A stretch of 6,070 nt of DNA from NCBI GenBank assembly GCA_002338255.1, contig DDHX01000045.1, positions 2,800 to 8,869 of the forward strand, written 5' to 3'. The position numbers and the translations under genes were made by a program. Shown here in pieces: positions 1 to 6,064 of the stretch; position 1 is the stretch's first letter; each line of letters begins with the position of its first letter. The DNA is from Ruminococcaceae bacterium UBA1865. Its GTDB lineage: Bacteria > Bacillota > Clostridia > Oscillospirales > Acutalibacteraceae. The notes beneath the pieces are model-generated. The model did no database searches, was not told the origin of the DNA, and saw nothing but the letters and a program-made list of their open reading frames with translations.

Positions 1-717
1 AAAATGCACGCCCTTTTTCGCGGCCATCGCCTTTAATTGTTGATTATAATAATTGATATTTTTATTATTGTAAACTTTATCGGATCCGGATTTTTTCGCG
101 GTAACGGGCAGAATCGACTGTACGTAAATTTCCGCATCCGGCTGATCTTTTTTGATTTCGTCAATCGCTTTGCCATAATCCTGAATAAAGGTTGCCGTAC
201 TGCTCCAGCCCAGTTCATTCACGCCTAACATGATAAATACTTTATTGTATTTTTTTTGTTTCATTGCCTGCATAACGGTTACCTTGCTGTTATCTAACGT
301 AATTGCGGGCTTTGTAAAAATCGTGTTGACCATTAAACCTTTTACCGCATAATACGTTGCATTACCCAATCCATCGTAATTGCGCAACCCTTCGGTACGG
401 CTGTCACCGATAAATACCGCATTGTCAAATTCACCAACCGGCACATTCTGCTTCGGCTGCGAACTGACGGCCGATTCCTCCGGCTGGGAACTGCCCGGTA
501 AACTGAGCGGCGGTTTTGCGGGAATGCTGTCAGTTCGCATACTTTCCGCCGAAGATAATTCAACCTTACTCTGCTTCTGCGGCGCGGACTGTGCAATCAA
601 ATACCCGATTTCCTTTACGGCCGCGGCTGCACAAAGTCCAATCGAATAAAGAATCCCCGCCAAAACAAAACAAATAATTGTTCTGCGAATTATCAGTCTT
701 GCTCTTCTGTTATTCAC
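1..717 (-). CDS. Membrane-anchored SGNH/GDSL hydrolase, partial (C-terminus off the left edge)
   Basis: Reading from GTG at 717-715, the frame stays open for 239 codons to the window edge. Residues 1-12 are basic (VNNRRARLIIRR) and precede one hydrophobic segment at about 13-33, so the protein is probably N-in with its catalytic part outside the membrane. A Ser/Pro/Gln-rich linker follows (about 44-92). The catalytic domain begins at about 96. Block I is VFIGDSRTEG (101-110) with nucleophile Ser106. Block III is LGVNELG (164-170) with Asn167 as the likely oxyanion-hole residue. The DxxH block that supplies the catalytic His and Asp must lie beyond the edge. Family members hydrolyse or transfer acyl groups on sugars, lipids or wall polymers; the substrate cannot be told here. 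The GTG start is chosen because GGAG lies 9 nt upstream and an in-frame stop (768-766) follows shortly above. Clostridial genes of this type often sit beside MBOAT O-acyltransferases, but none is visible. The family call is firm; the exact role is unknown. Confidence 0.85.
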   Translation of the reverse strand, partial: MNNRRARLIIRRTIICFVLAGILYSIGLCAAAAVKEIGYLIAQSAPQKQSKVELSSAESMRTDSIPAKPPLSLPGSSQPEESAVSSQPKQNVPVGEFDNAVFIGDSRTEGLRNYDGLGNATYYAVKGLMVNTIFTKPAITLDNSKVTVMQAMKQKKYNKVFIMLGVNELGWSSTATFIQDYGKAIDEIKKDQPDAEIYVQSILPVTAKKSGSDKVYNNKNINYYNQQLKAMAAKKGVHF

Positions 718-726
718 TGCAAACCA

Positions 727-730
727 CTCC
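727..730 (-). promoter_or_regulatory. Ribosome binding site for the SGNH hydrolase GTG start
   Basis: GGAG on the minus strand lies 9 nt before GTG at 717. No ATG occurs in frame between the upstream stop (768-766) and this GTG, and the first in-frame ATG lies about 60 codons inside the gene, after the membrane segment. This site therefore decides the start. Confidence 0.7.
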
Positions 731-751
731 GTTTTCGTTTTATATATATTA

Positions 752-767
752 GACGCGCAGACGCGTC
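752..767 (-). other. GC-rich hairpin in the leader of the SGNH hydrolase gene
   Basis: GACGCG (752-757) and CGCGTC (762-767) form a 6-bp stem with a 4-nt loop. It stands out in an otherwise very AT-rich leader and ends 21 nt before the Shine-Dalgarno sequence. No U-tract follows it on the minus strand, so it is not a terminator. It could stabilise the mRNA 5' end or be a small operator; that is inference. Confidence 0.4.
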
Positions 768-823
768 AAAAAGTTCAATTTTTTCTTCTTATTTTTTAAA
801 TTATTTTTTGAAATTGTGAAGCA

Positions 824-852
824 ATTATACTATAAGACCAAATTTACATAAA
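824..852 (-). promoter_or_regulatory. Candidate promoter for the SGNH hydrolase gene
   Basis: A perfect -10 TATAAT lies at 829-824 on the minus strand. At 17-bp spacing the -35 hexamer would be TTTATG (852-847), which is poor. Transcription would start near 817 and give a leader of about 100 nt. It lies just downstream of the preceding operon's terminator, as expected for a separate transcription unit. The AT-rich context makes a chance TATAAT possible. Confidence 0.4.
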
Positions 853-855
853 AGT

Positions 856-888
856 AAAAAATGGAGTGTGACAAAACGCCACACTCCA
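856..888 (-). terminator. Rho-independent terminator of the NifU-like/GGGtGRT operon
   Basis: A perfect 9-bp stem is formed by TGGAGTGTG (862-870) and CACACTCCA (880-888) around a 9-nt loop. On the minus strand it is followed at once by a T-tract (861-856). It begins 16 nt past the TAA of the GGGtGRT gene. There is no T-tract on the plus strand, so it works in one direction. Confidence 0.85.
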
Positions 889-904
889 ATAAAAAAACTG
901 GAAT

Positions 905-1912
905 TTATTTGCCGGATTCGTAAACCGCAACAGCACAAGCGACTGTAGCGCCAACCATCGGATTGTTACCCATTCCGATAAGGCCCATCATTTCAACATG
1001 TGCAGGAACTGAGGAGGAACCGGCAAACTGAGCGTCACCGTGCATACGGCCCATGGAATCGGTTAAACCGTAGGAAGCAGGGCCTGCGCCCATATTATCC
1101 GGATGCAGTGTACGGCCTGTGCCGCCGCCGCTTGCAACGGAGAAGTACTTTTTGCCGTTTTCGTTCGCCCATTTTTTGTAGGTACCGGCAACAAGGTGCT
1201 GGAAGCGCACAGGGTTTGTCGAGTTACCGGTGATGGAAACGTCAACGCCCTCGTGCTGTAAAATGGCAACGCCCTCGCGGACGTCATTTGCACCGTAGCA
1301 TTTCACAGCGGCGCGCTCGCCTTCTGAGAAAGCTCTCTCTTCAACGATTTTCAGTTCATCATTGAAGAAATCGAAATCAGTCTTTACATAAGTAAAGCCG
1401 TTGATTCTCGAGATGATATAGGCGGCATCCTTGCCAAGGCCGTTCAGGATAATCCGGAGCGGTTCCTTGCGGGCGCGGTTTGCTGTACGGGCAATACCGA
1501 TTGCGCCTTCCGCGGCTGCAAAGGATTCGTGGCCCGCTAAGAAAGCAAAGCACTTTGTTTCGTCGCGCAAAAGCATTGCGCCGAGGTTGCCGTGGCCGAG
1601 GCCGACTTTTCTTTGTTCGGCAACGGAGCCGGGGATACAAAAAGCTTCAAGGCCGATACCGATTTTTTCGGCGGCTTCGGCAGCGGACTTCACGCCCGTC
1701 TTAAGTCCAACCGCGCAGCCAAGGGTGTAAGCCCAGGTTGCGTTTTCAAATGCGATCGGCTGTACGCCTTTTACGATTTTGTCAACATCAACGCCTTTTT
1801 TAAGGCAAAGGTCGCGAGCGTCTTCGAGACTGGCAAGGCCATACTCGGCAAGACACTTCTCTATTTTGGCCATTCTTCTCTCTTTGCCTTCAAATACTAC
1901 ATCGTTAGCCAT
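905..1912 (-). CDS. GGGtGRT-family protein, function unknown
   Basis: This complete 335-residue protein carries the signature that names its family, GGGTGRT at 262-268, inside a glycine-rich C-terminal region (about 258-320). The family is uncharacterised as far as I know, so no reaction is claimed. Other visible elements are an N-terminal helical part starting FEGKERRMAKIEKCLAEYGL (7-26), a segment GLGHGNLGAMLLRDETKCFA (104-123), LAGHESFAAAEGAIGIA (125-141), and TGNSTNPVRFQHLVAGTYKKW (228-248, K and W at the end). It has seven cysteines (20, 36, 66, 92, 121, 205, 326), but no CxxC pair or classical ferredoxin motif. There is no signal peptide and no clear membrane segment, so it is probably cytoplasmic. 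The start ATG at 1912 has an excellent AAAGGAGGA nine nt upstream; a Met at residue 14 is a weaker alternative. It is the second gene of an operon, 29 nt after the NifU-like scaffold gene, and ends at a terminator. The pairing suggests an Fe-S-linked role, but that is inference. Confidence 0.88.
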   Translation of the reverse strand: MANDVVFEGKERRMAKIEKCLAEYGLASLEDARDLCLKKGVDVDKIVKGVQPIAFENATWAYTLGCAVGLKTGVKSAAEAAEKIGIGLEAFCIPGSVAEQRKVGLGHGNLGAMLLRDETKCFAFLAGHESFAAAEGAIGIARTANRARKEPLRIILNGLGKDAAYIISRINGFTYVKTDFDFFNDELKIVEERAFSEGERAAVKCYGANDVREGVAILQHEGVDVSITGNSTNPVRFQHLVAGTYKKWANENGKKYFSVASGGGTGRTLHPDNMGAGPASYGLTDSMGRMHGDAQFAGSSSVPAHVEMMGLIGMGNNPMVGATVACAVAVYESGK

Positions 1913-1941
1913 ATAGTTTAGTCCTCCTTTTATGGTCTTTA

Positions 1942-2634
1942 TTATTCTTCACGCGGGTCAATGTATTTCGCCGCGTTGTCGAAACGGCCGTATTGGCCGA
2001 TATTCTTCTTGTAGGCTTCGTCTGGGCTCATGCCGTGGCGGATATCCTCAAGCATTTTGCCGATTTTAACGAACTGATAACCGATGACTTCATTGTTTTC
2101 GTCAAGAGCGGTTTTCAAAACATAACCCTCTGCCATTTCCATGTAACGCACACCCTTAAGTCCGGTGCTGTACATTGTGCCAACCTGTGAACGCAGGCCC
2201 TTGCCCAAGTCCTCAAGTCCAGCGCCAATCGGAAGGCCTCCTTCGGAAAAGGCTGTCTGGCTGCGGCCGTAAGCGAGCTGCTTAAAGATTTCTCTCATTG
2301 CAACGTTAATCGCATCACAAACCAAGTCGGTGTTCAGGCACTCAAGAAGAGTTTTGCCCGGCAGAATCTCGGCGGCCATTGCCGCGGAGTGGGTCATGCC
2401 GGAGCAGCCGATTGTCTCGACAAGAGCCTCCTGCACAATACCATCTTTTACGTTCAGGGTAAGTTTGCAGGCGCCCTGCTGCGGTGCGCACCAGCCAATG
2501 CCGTGGCTCAAACCGGAAATGTCTTTAATTTCATAAGATTTTACCCATTTTCCTTCTTCCGGAATGGGTGCCGGGCCGTGCTTCGGGCCCTTGGTAACAG
2601 TACACATTCTTTCCACTTCTGGGGAATAATTCAT
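1942..2634 (-). CDS. NifU/IscU-like iron-sulfur cluster scaffold protein with C-terminal extension
   Basis: This 230-residue protein, first in its operon, resembles the NifU N-terminal/IscU scaffold fold over about residues 36-125. The stretch GACKLTLNVKDGIVQEA (54-70) followed by ETIGCSGMTHSAAM (73-86) parallels the IscU pattern around its first two ligand cysteines. Cysteines are at 11, 49, 56, 77, 99 and 106. Cys77 aligns convincingly with the second IscU cysteine, and Cys49 or Cys56 with the first. The third IscU cysteine has no obvious equivalent at the usual spacing, where the sequence reads LAYGRSQTAF (120-129). About 100 further residues, including GLPIGAGLEDLGKGLRSQVG (133-152) and a C-terminal KIGKMLEDIRHGMSPDEAY (190-208), are absent from classical IscU of roughly 125 residues. 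IscU proteins hold nascent Fe-S clusters in the cytoplasm; whether this one does is inferred. The ATG at 2634 is chosen over the ATG at 2679: it has AAAGGAG seven nt upstream, while the upstream ATG lies about two nt from the predicted transcription start. Confidence 0.85.
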   Translation of the reverse strand: MNYSPEVERMCTVTKGPKHGPAPIPEEGKWVKSYEIKDISGLSHGIGWCAPQQGACKLTLNVKDGIVQEALVETIGCSGMTHSAAMAAEILPGKTLLECLNTDLVCDAINVAMREIFKQLAYGRSQTAFSEGGLPIGAGLEDLGKGLRSQVGTMYSTGLKGVRYMEMAEGYVLKTALDENNEVIGYQFVKIGKMLEDIRHGMSPDEAYKKNIGQYGRFDNAAKYIDPREE

Positions 2635-2641
2635 ATCGGTA

Positions 2642-2648
2642 CTCCTTT
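2642..2648 (-). promoter_or_regulatory. Ribosome binding site that sets the NifU-like start at 2634
   Basis: AAAGGAG on the minus strand lies 7 nt before ATG 2634-2632. The in-frame ATG 45 nt upstream (2679) has no comparable site and lies almost at the predicted transcription start, so the shorter 230-residue protein is preferred. Confidence 0.85.
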
Positions 2649-2687
2649 CGGTTTCAGTATCCTTTGGTTTAACCAACATACCTGTTT

Positions 2688-2716
2688 ATTATAGAGCATT
2701 TCGGGTTTTTTGGCAA
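2688..2716 (-). promoter_or_regulatory. Sigma-A-type promoter of the NifU-like/GGGtGRT operon
   Basis: The minus strand shows -35 TTGCCA (2716-2711, five of six consensus bases), a 17-bp spacer and a perfect -10 TATAAT (2693-2688). Transcription should begin near 2681, giving a leader of about 47 nt. A 5-bp inverted repeat, CGGGT (2702-2706) and ACCCG (2726-2730), brackets the -35 element, and a 9-bp palindrome GTATCATAC (2719-2727) lies just upstream. Either could be an operator. Confidence 0.75.
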
Positions 2717-2752
2717 TAGTATCATACCCGATAATTAAAAATTTAACAGCCT

Positions 2753-2816
2753 GCGCGTCACTTTTTTTACAGTGGCCCCAAATGACGCCCGCGCTTTTCT
2801 TCAAGGGTGAAAGCGC
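2753..2816. other. Inverted-repeat cluster between the divergent promoters
   Basis: Three small dyads crowd this 64-bp stretch, which is GC-rich relative to its flanks. GCGTCA (2755-2760) can pair with TGACGC (2783-2788). GTCACT (2757-2762) can alternatively pair with AGTGGC (2771-2776) through one G-U. GCGCTTT (2791-2797) pairs with AAAGCGC (2810-2816). The first two are mutually exclusive. No U-tract directly follows any stem on either strand, so none is a convincing terminator. The stretch lies upstream of both predicted transcription starts, so it would act as DNA (protein binding) unless a longer transcript crosses it. Confidence 0.4.
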
Positions 2817-2837
2817 CTGATTATTCACGAATTATTC

Positions 2838-2866
2838 TTTCTTTTTACATTGTGCTATGATATAAT
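2838..2866 (+). promoter_or_regulatory. Candidate secA promoter (extended -10)
   Basis: TGATATAAT (2858-2866) is a perfect -10 hexamer with the TG of an extended -10 element. At 17-bp spacing the -35 hexamer TTTCTT (2838-2843) is weak, which is tolerable for extended -10 promoters. Transcription would start near 2873, about 46 nt before the secA ATG. A second TATAAT at 2885-2890 lacks a matching -35. Confidence 0.6.
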
Positions 2867-2918
2867 ATTTTTTGTATGATTGATTATAATTTTTAATAAT
2901 ATTTTGAGGTGACTTAAT

Positions 2919-5660
2919 ATGGCTAATATCCTATCTGCCTTTTTCGGCAATTACAGCAAACGCGAAATAAAGCGCATTCAACCGCTGTGCGATTCCGTAC
3001 TTGCTTTGGAGGACAAATACAAAGCATTGTCCGACGATGAGCTGAAAGCGCAAACCCCCGCACTGCGGGAACGCCTTTCAAACGGGGAAAGTCTCGACGA
3101 TATTCTGCCCGACGCTTTTGCGGTCTGCCGTGAGGCTTCCGCCCGTGTTTTAGAAATGCGCCATTTCCCGGTACAGATTCTGGGCGGCATTGTGCTTCAT
3201 CAGGGTCGTATCAGTGAAATGAAAACCGGCGAAGGAAAAACGCTGGTTGCTACCCTGCCGGCGTACTTAAATGCTCTTTCCGGCAAGGGCGTTCACATTG
3301 TCACCGTCAATGACTACCTCGCACGCCGCGACTCCGAGTGGATGGGCAAGGTTTACCGCTTCCTCGGTCTGACCGTTGGTTTAATCGTGCACGATTTGGA
3401 AAACGACGTGCGCAAAGAGGCGTATAACGCCGATATCACCTATGGTACAAACAATGAGTTCGGATTCGATTACCTGCGCGACAACATGGTCATTTATCAG
3501 GAGAACAAAGTGCAGCGCGGCCACAATTACGCCATCGTGGATGAGGTGGACTCCATCCTCATTGATGAAGCGAGAACCCCGCTGATTATCTCCGGTCAGG
3601 GCGACAAGTCGACCGACATGTACAACATCGCCGACCATTTTGCCCAAACCTTACACATGGTCAAGGTTGCGGAGCTGAACGACAAAGAAGATAACGATGA
3701 GCTTTACAAGGACGCCGACTACATCGTGGACGAAAAAGCAAAGACCGCAACCCTGACTCCGTCCGGCGTAAAAAAGGCCGAAGTGTTCTTTAAAGTTGAC
3801 AACCTGACAGATGCCGACAACATCACCATTCAGCACCATGTGAATCAGGCGATTAAAGCGCGCGGCGTCATGCAGAGTGATATTGATTATGTTGTAAAAG
3901 ACGGAGAAGTCATCATCGTCGATGAATTTACCGGCCGCTTAATGTATGGCCGCCGCTACAACGAGGGTCTGCATCAGGCAATTGAGGCAAAAGAAGGCGT
4001 TAAGGTCGCCCGCGAAAGCAAGACGCTCGCTACCATTACCTTCCAGAATTACTTTAGATTGTATGCTAAATTATCCGGCATGACCGGTACCGCGATGACC
4101 GAAGAGGAAGAGTTCCGCGAAATTTACAAGCTCGACGTCATTGAAGTACCGACAAACAAGCCCATGGTTCGTGAGGATTTGCCGGACGTTATCTATAAAA
4201 CGGAAAAAGCAAAATTCAACGCTGTCATCGATGATATTATCGAACACCATGAAAAAGGCCAGCCTGTTCTGGTCGGTACCATTTCCATTGAAAAGTCTGA
4301 GGAGCTGAGTGCCTTACTGCACCGCCGCGGTGTGAAGCATGAGGTCTTAAACGCGAAATATCATGAGAAGGAAGCCGAAATTGTTGCACAGGCCGGTCAT
4401 AAATCCGCCGTTACAATTGCAACAAACATGGCAGGACGCGGAACTGATATCGTACTGGGCGGCAACAGCGAATATATGGCAAAATCCGAAATGCGCCGCT
4501 TGAAGTTTACCGAAGAGCAAATCGGTGAATCCACCGCTTATTCTGAAACAACGGATGAGGAAATTCTAAACGCCCGCAAAACCTTTGCAGAGCTGGATGA
4601 AAAATACAAAAAGCTAATTAAGACCGAAGCCGAGGACGTGAAAGCCGCCGGCGGACTTTATATCATCGGTACGGAGCGCCATGAATCCCGCCGTATCGAC
4701 AATCAGCTGCGCGGCCGTTCCGGCCGTCAGGGCGACCCCGGTATGAGCCGTTTCTACATTTCGCTGGAAGACGATTTAATGCGCCTGTTCGGCGGTGAGC
4801 GCATCACCAACCTGATGGAGCGTCTTAACGTGGACGAGAACACCCCGATTGAAAATAAAATGCTCACCAACACCATTGAGGGAGCCCAGCGCAAGATTGA
4901 GGGCCGCAACTTTGGTATTCGTAAAAATGTTCTGCAGTTTGACGACGTTATGAGCCGTCAGCGTGAAATCATCTATGGTCAGCGCGACCAGGTACTGAGC
5001 GGCGAAAATATCAAAGATCAGGTAATGAAGATGATTGAGCAGGCAGTGGAGGCACAGGTCAAACAATTTATGCCTGAATCCGACCTGCACGACGACTGGA
5101 ACTTCATGGGACTGCGCGACCATTACATGGGCTGGCTTTTATCCCCACAGGATTTGGTTTATACCAAGGATGAAATTGAACAGCTGGAACCGGATTATGT
5201 AAAGGATCAGCTGATTGAAAAAGCAACGGCTTTGTATGAAAAACGTGAAGCAAGTTTTGGGGAAGAAATTACCCGCGAACTTGAACGTGTGGTTCTTCTG
5301 AAAAATGTTGACTCGGAGTGGATGGATCATATCGACGCGATGGAGGAACTGCAAAAGGGAATCCGCCTGCGTGCGTACGGCCAGCACGACCCGGTTGTCG
5401 AGTACCGCCTCGAGGGCTTCGATATGTTCGACGCGATGATCGGTACGATTCGCGAGAATACCGCCCGCATGATGCTCACCGTTCAGCTTCGTTCCTCCGA
5501 GGAGCCCCAGCGTGAACAAGTCGCCACGCCGACCACAACCAGTGCCGACGGAACCGATGTAAACCGCACCATCCGAAAGGGCAAAAAACCCGGACGCAAC
5601 GACCCGTGCCCATGCGGCAGCGGATTAAAATACAAAAAGTGCCACGGCAAGGACGACTAA
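2919..5660 (+). CDS. secA: Preprotein translocase ATPase subunit SecA
   Basis: This complete 913-residue protein is the ATP-driven motor that pushes unfolded preproteins through the SecYEG channel at the cytoplasmic face of the membrane. Nucleotide-binding domain 1 begins near the N-terminus, with [10 protein letters not shown] (81-90), Walker [10 protein letters not shown] (101-109) and Walker [15 protein letters not shown] (207-220). The preprotein cross-linking domain follows (about 222-370), then [14 protein letters not shown] (386-399). Nucleotide-binding domain 2 has NMAGRGTD (503-510) and the arginine-finger segment [11 protein letters not shown] (596-606). It contains an insertion of about 60 residues (517-577), which explains why the protein is longer than Bacillus subtilis SecA (841). 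The helical scaffold and two-helix-finger region includes [20 protein letters not shown] (798-817). A variable linker leads to the C-terminal zinc motif [17 protein letters not shown] (894-910), with ligands Cys897, Cys899, Cys908 and His909, the usual SecB/ribosome-binding tail. The ATG has GAGGTG seven nt upstream. It appears monocistronic and ends at a strong terminator. Confidence 0.99.
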   Translation: MANILSAFFGNYSKREIKRIQPLCDSVLALEDKYKALSDDELKAQTPALRERLSNGESLDDILPDAFAVCREASARVLEMRHFPVQILGGIVLHQGRISEMKTGEGKTLVATLPAYLNALSGKGVHIVTVNDYLARRDSEWMGKVYRFLGLTVGLIVHDLENDVRKEAYNADITYGTNNEFGFDYLRDNMVIYQENKVQRGHNYAIVDEVDSILIDEARTPLIISGQGDKSTDMYNIADHFAQTLHMVKVAELNDKEDNDELYKDADYIVDEKAKTATLTPSGVKKAEVFFKVDNLTDADNITIQHHVNQAIKARGVMQSDIDYVVKDGEVIIVDEFTGRLMYGRRYNEGLHQAIEAKEGVKVARESKTLATITFQNYFRLYAKLSGMTGTAMTEEEEFREIYKLDVIEVPTNKPMVREDLPDVIYKTEKAKFNAVIDDIIEHHEKGQPVLVGTISIEKSEELSALLHRRGVKHEVLNAKYHEKEAEIVAQAGHKSAVTIATNMAGRGTDIVLGGNSEYMAKSEMRRLKFTEEQIGESTAYSETTDEEILNARKTFAELDEKYKKLIKTEAEDVKAAGGLYIIGTERHESRRIDNQLRGRSGRQGDPGMSRFYISLEDDLMRLFGGERITNLMERLNVDENTPIENKMLTNTIEGAQRKIEGRNFGIRKNVLQFDDVMSRQREIIYGQRDQVLSGENIKDQVMKMIEQAVEAQVKQFMPESDLHDDWNFMGLRDHYMGWLLSPQDLVYTKDEIEQLEPDYVKDQLIEKATALYEKREASFGEEITRELERVVLLKNVDSEWMDHIDAMEELQKGIRLRAYGQHDPVVEYRLEGFDMFDAMIGTIRENTARMMLTVQLRSSEEPQREQVATPTTTSADGTDVNRTIRKGKKPGRNDPCPCGSGLKYKKCHGKDD

Positions 5661-5674
5661 GTTTTATATAATCA

Positions 5675-5712
5675 AAAAAATCCATCAGCTAAACTTGGCT
5701 GATGGATTTTTT
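5675..5712. terminator. Bidirectional terminator between secA and the convergent membrane-protein gene
   Basis: Perfect 15-bp arms lie at 5675-5689 and 5698-5712. The GC-containing core is TCCATCAGC paired with GCTGATGGA, flanked by an A-run on the left and a T-run on the right, with an 8-nt loop. Each strand therefore has a stem followed by a U-tract. It begins 14 nt after the secA stop and lies 9 nt past the stop of the convergent gene at 5722. Confidence 0.95.
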
Positions 5713-5721
5713 GCTTTACTT

Positions 5722-6009
5722 TTATGTTGCTTTCTCCTGCGCGGTGGCAATCGATTTTACCAAATCGAAAATATAGTTGCTGCCGCGGCTGATTAGAATT
5801 CCCGTCAGCACACTGCCAAGGTACGGAATAAAACTATTCAGTCCCACTAAGGCAAAAATGTCAACCCCATAGGCAACAGCAACAAACACGCCGATTAAAA
5901 TTGAAATCAGCAGTTGCCATTGAAACCTCCCTTTGACAAAGAACTCTTTAATATAAGTAATAATGCCCTCAACAATAACCGCTAAAAAAATCAAGCTAAA
6001 GTACTGCAT
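5722..6009 (-). CDS. Small integral membrane protein, unrecognised
   Basis: This complete 95-residue protein is mostly hydrophobic. Likely membrane segments are about 3-20 (YFSLIFLAVIVEGIITYI), 32-48 (QLLISILIGVFVAVAYG) and 51-75, where IFALVGLNSFIPYLGSVLTG leads into ILISR. A short basic loop (KEFFVKGRFQ, 21-30) separates the first two. The C-terminal LTGILISRGSNYIFDLVKSI (68-87) has the mixed polar/hydrophobic look of a conserved motif, and the tail QEKAT is polar. I do not recognise the family with certainty. The size and number of segments resemble phage-type holins, but no phage or lysis gene is nearby, so no function is assigned. The start is well supported: AGGAGG (6023-6018) lies 8 nt before the ATG. 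The gene converges on secA and shares its terminator. Confidence 0.85.
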   Translation of the reverse strand: MQYFSLIFLAVIVEGIITYIKEFFVKGRFQWQLLISILIGVFVAVAYGVDIFALVGLNSFIPYLGSVLTGILISRGSNYIFDLVKSIATAQEKAT

Positions 6010-6030
6010 TGACTCAGCCTCCTAATACTA

Positions 6031-6064
6031 TTTTCCAATTAAAATGTACATTTCAATTGGAGAA
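6031..6064. promoter_or_regulatory. Near-perfect AT-rich palindrome upstream of the small membrane-protein gene
   Basis: CCAATT (6035-6040) and AATTGG (6055-6060) flank a perfect 12-bp palindrome, AAATGTACATTT (6042-6053). Only the pair 6041/6054 (A/C) is mismatched within 26 bp. Symmetry continues weakly to 6031 and 6064 with one G-T pair. On the minus strand a possible -35 TTGAAA (6056-6051) lies inside it, with TAGTAT (6030-6025) as a -10 candidate, but the 20-bp spacing is too long to be convincing. No T-tract follows on either strand, so it is not a terminator. An operator for a dimeric repressor is the simplest reading. Confidence 0.5.

Noticed and set aside
37..596. Open frames on both strands inside the left-edge gene (for example 37-228 plus and 342-596 minus)
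   Set aside because: They overlap the continuous SGNH hydrolase frame, which has recognisable GDSR and GVNE blocks, a membrane anchor and a ribosome binding site. The others show no family features.
862..888. Reading the 9-bp hairpin as a plus-strand or bidirectional terminator
   Set aside because: The plus strand has an A-rich stretch and no T-tract after the stem, and no plus-strand gene ends there.
1000..1921. Several open frames opposite or within the GGGtGRT gene (1000-1233, 1431-1730, 1592-1921 plus; 1063-1293 and 1377-1640 minus)
   Set aside because: These are shadow frames of a strongly supported gene, with Arg/Pro-rich or otherwise unnatural composition and no ribosome binding sites of note.
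2631..2828. 65-codon minus-strand frame spanning the divergent intergenic region
   Set aside because: It runs through the predicted operon promoter and into the start of the NifU-like gene in another frame, and lacks a convincing ribosome binding site.
4776..5519. Longer antisense frames inside secA (4776-5123 and 5139-5519, minus strand)
   Set aside because: They lie fully antisense to conserved SecA coding sequence and have no recognisable domains; their length reflects the codon pattern of secA.
5661..5721. Expected prfB directly downstream of secA, as in Bacillus
   Set aside because: A strong bidirectional terminator and a convergent gene follow secA instead, so no prfB is present here. 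I do not treat this as notable because the arrangement varies among Clostridia.
6031..6064. Reading the right-edge palindrome as a terminator for a gene beyond the window
   Set aside because: Neither strand has a T-tract after the stem, and the stem is AT-rich, unlike the other terminators in this window.
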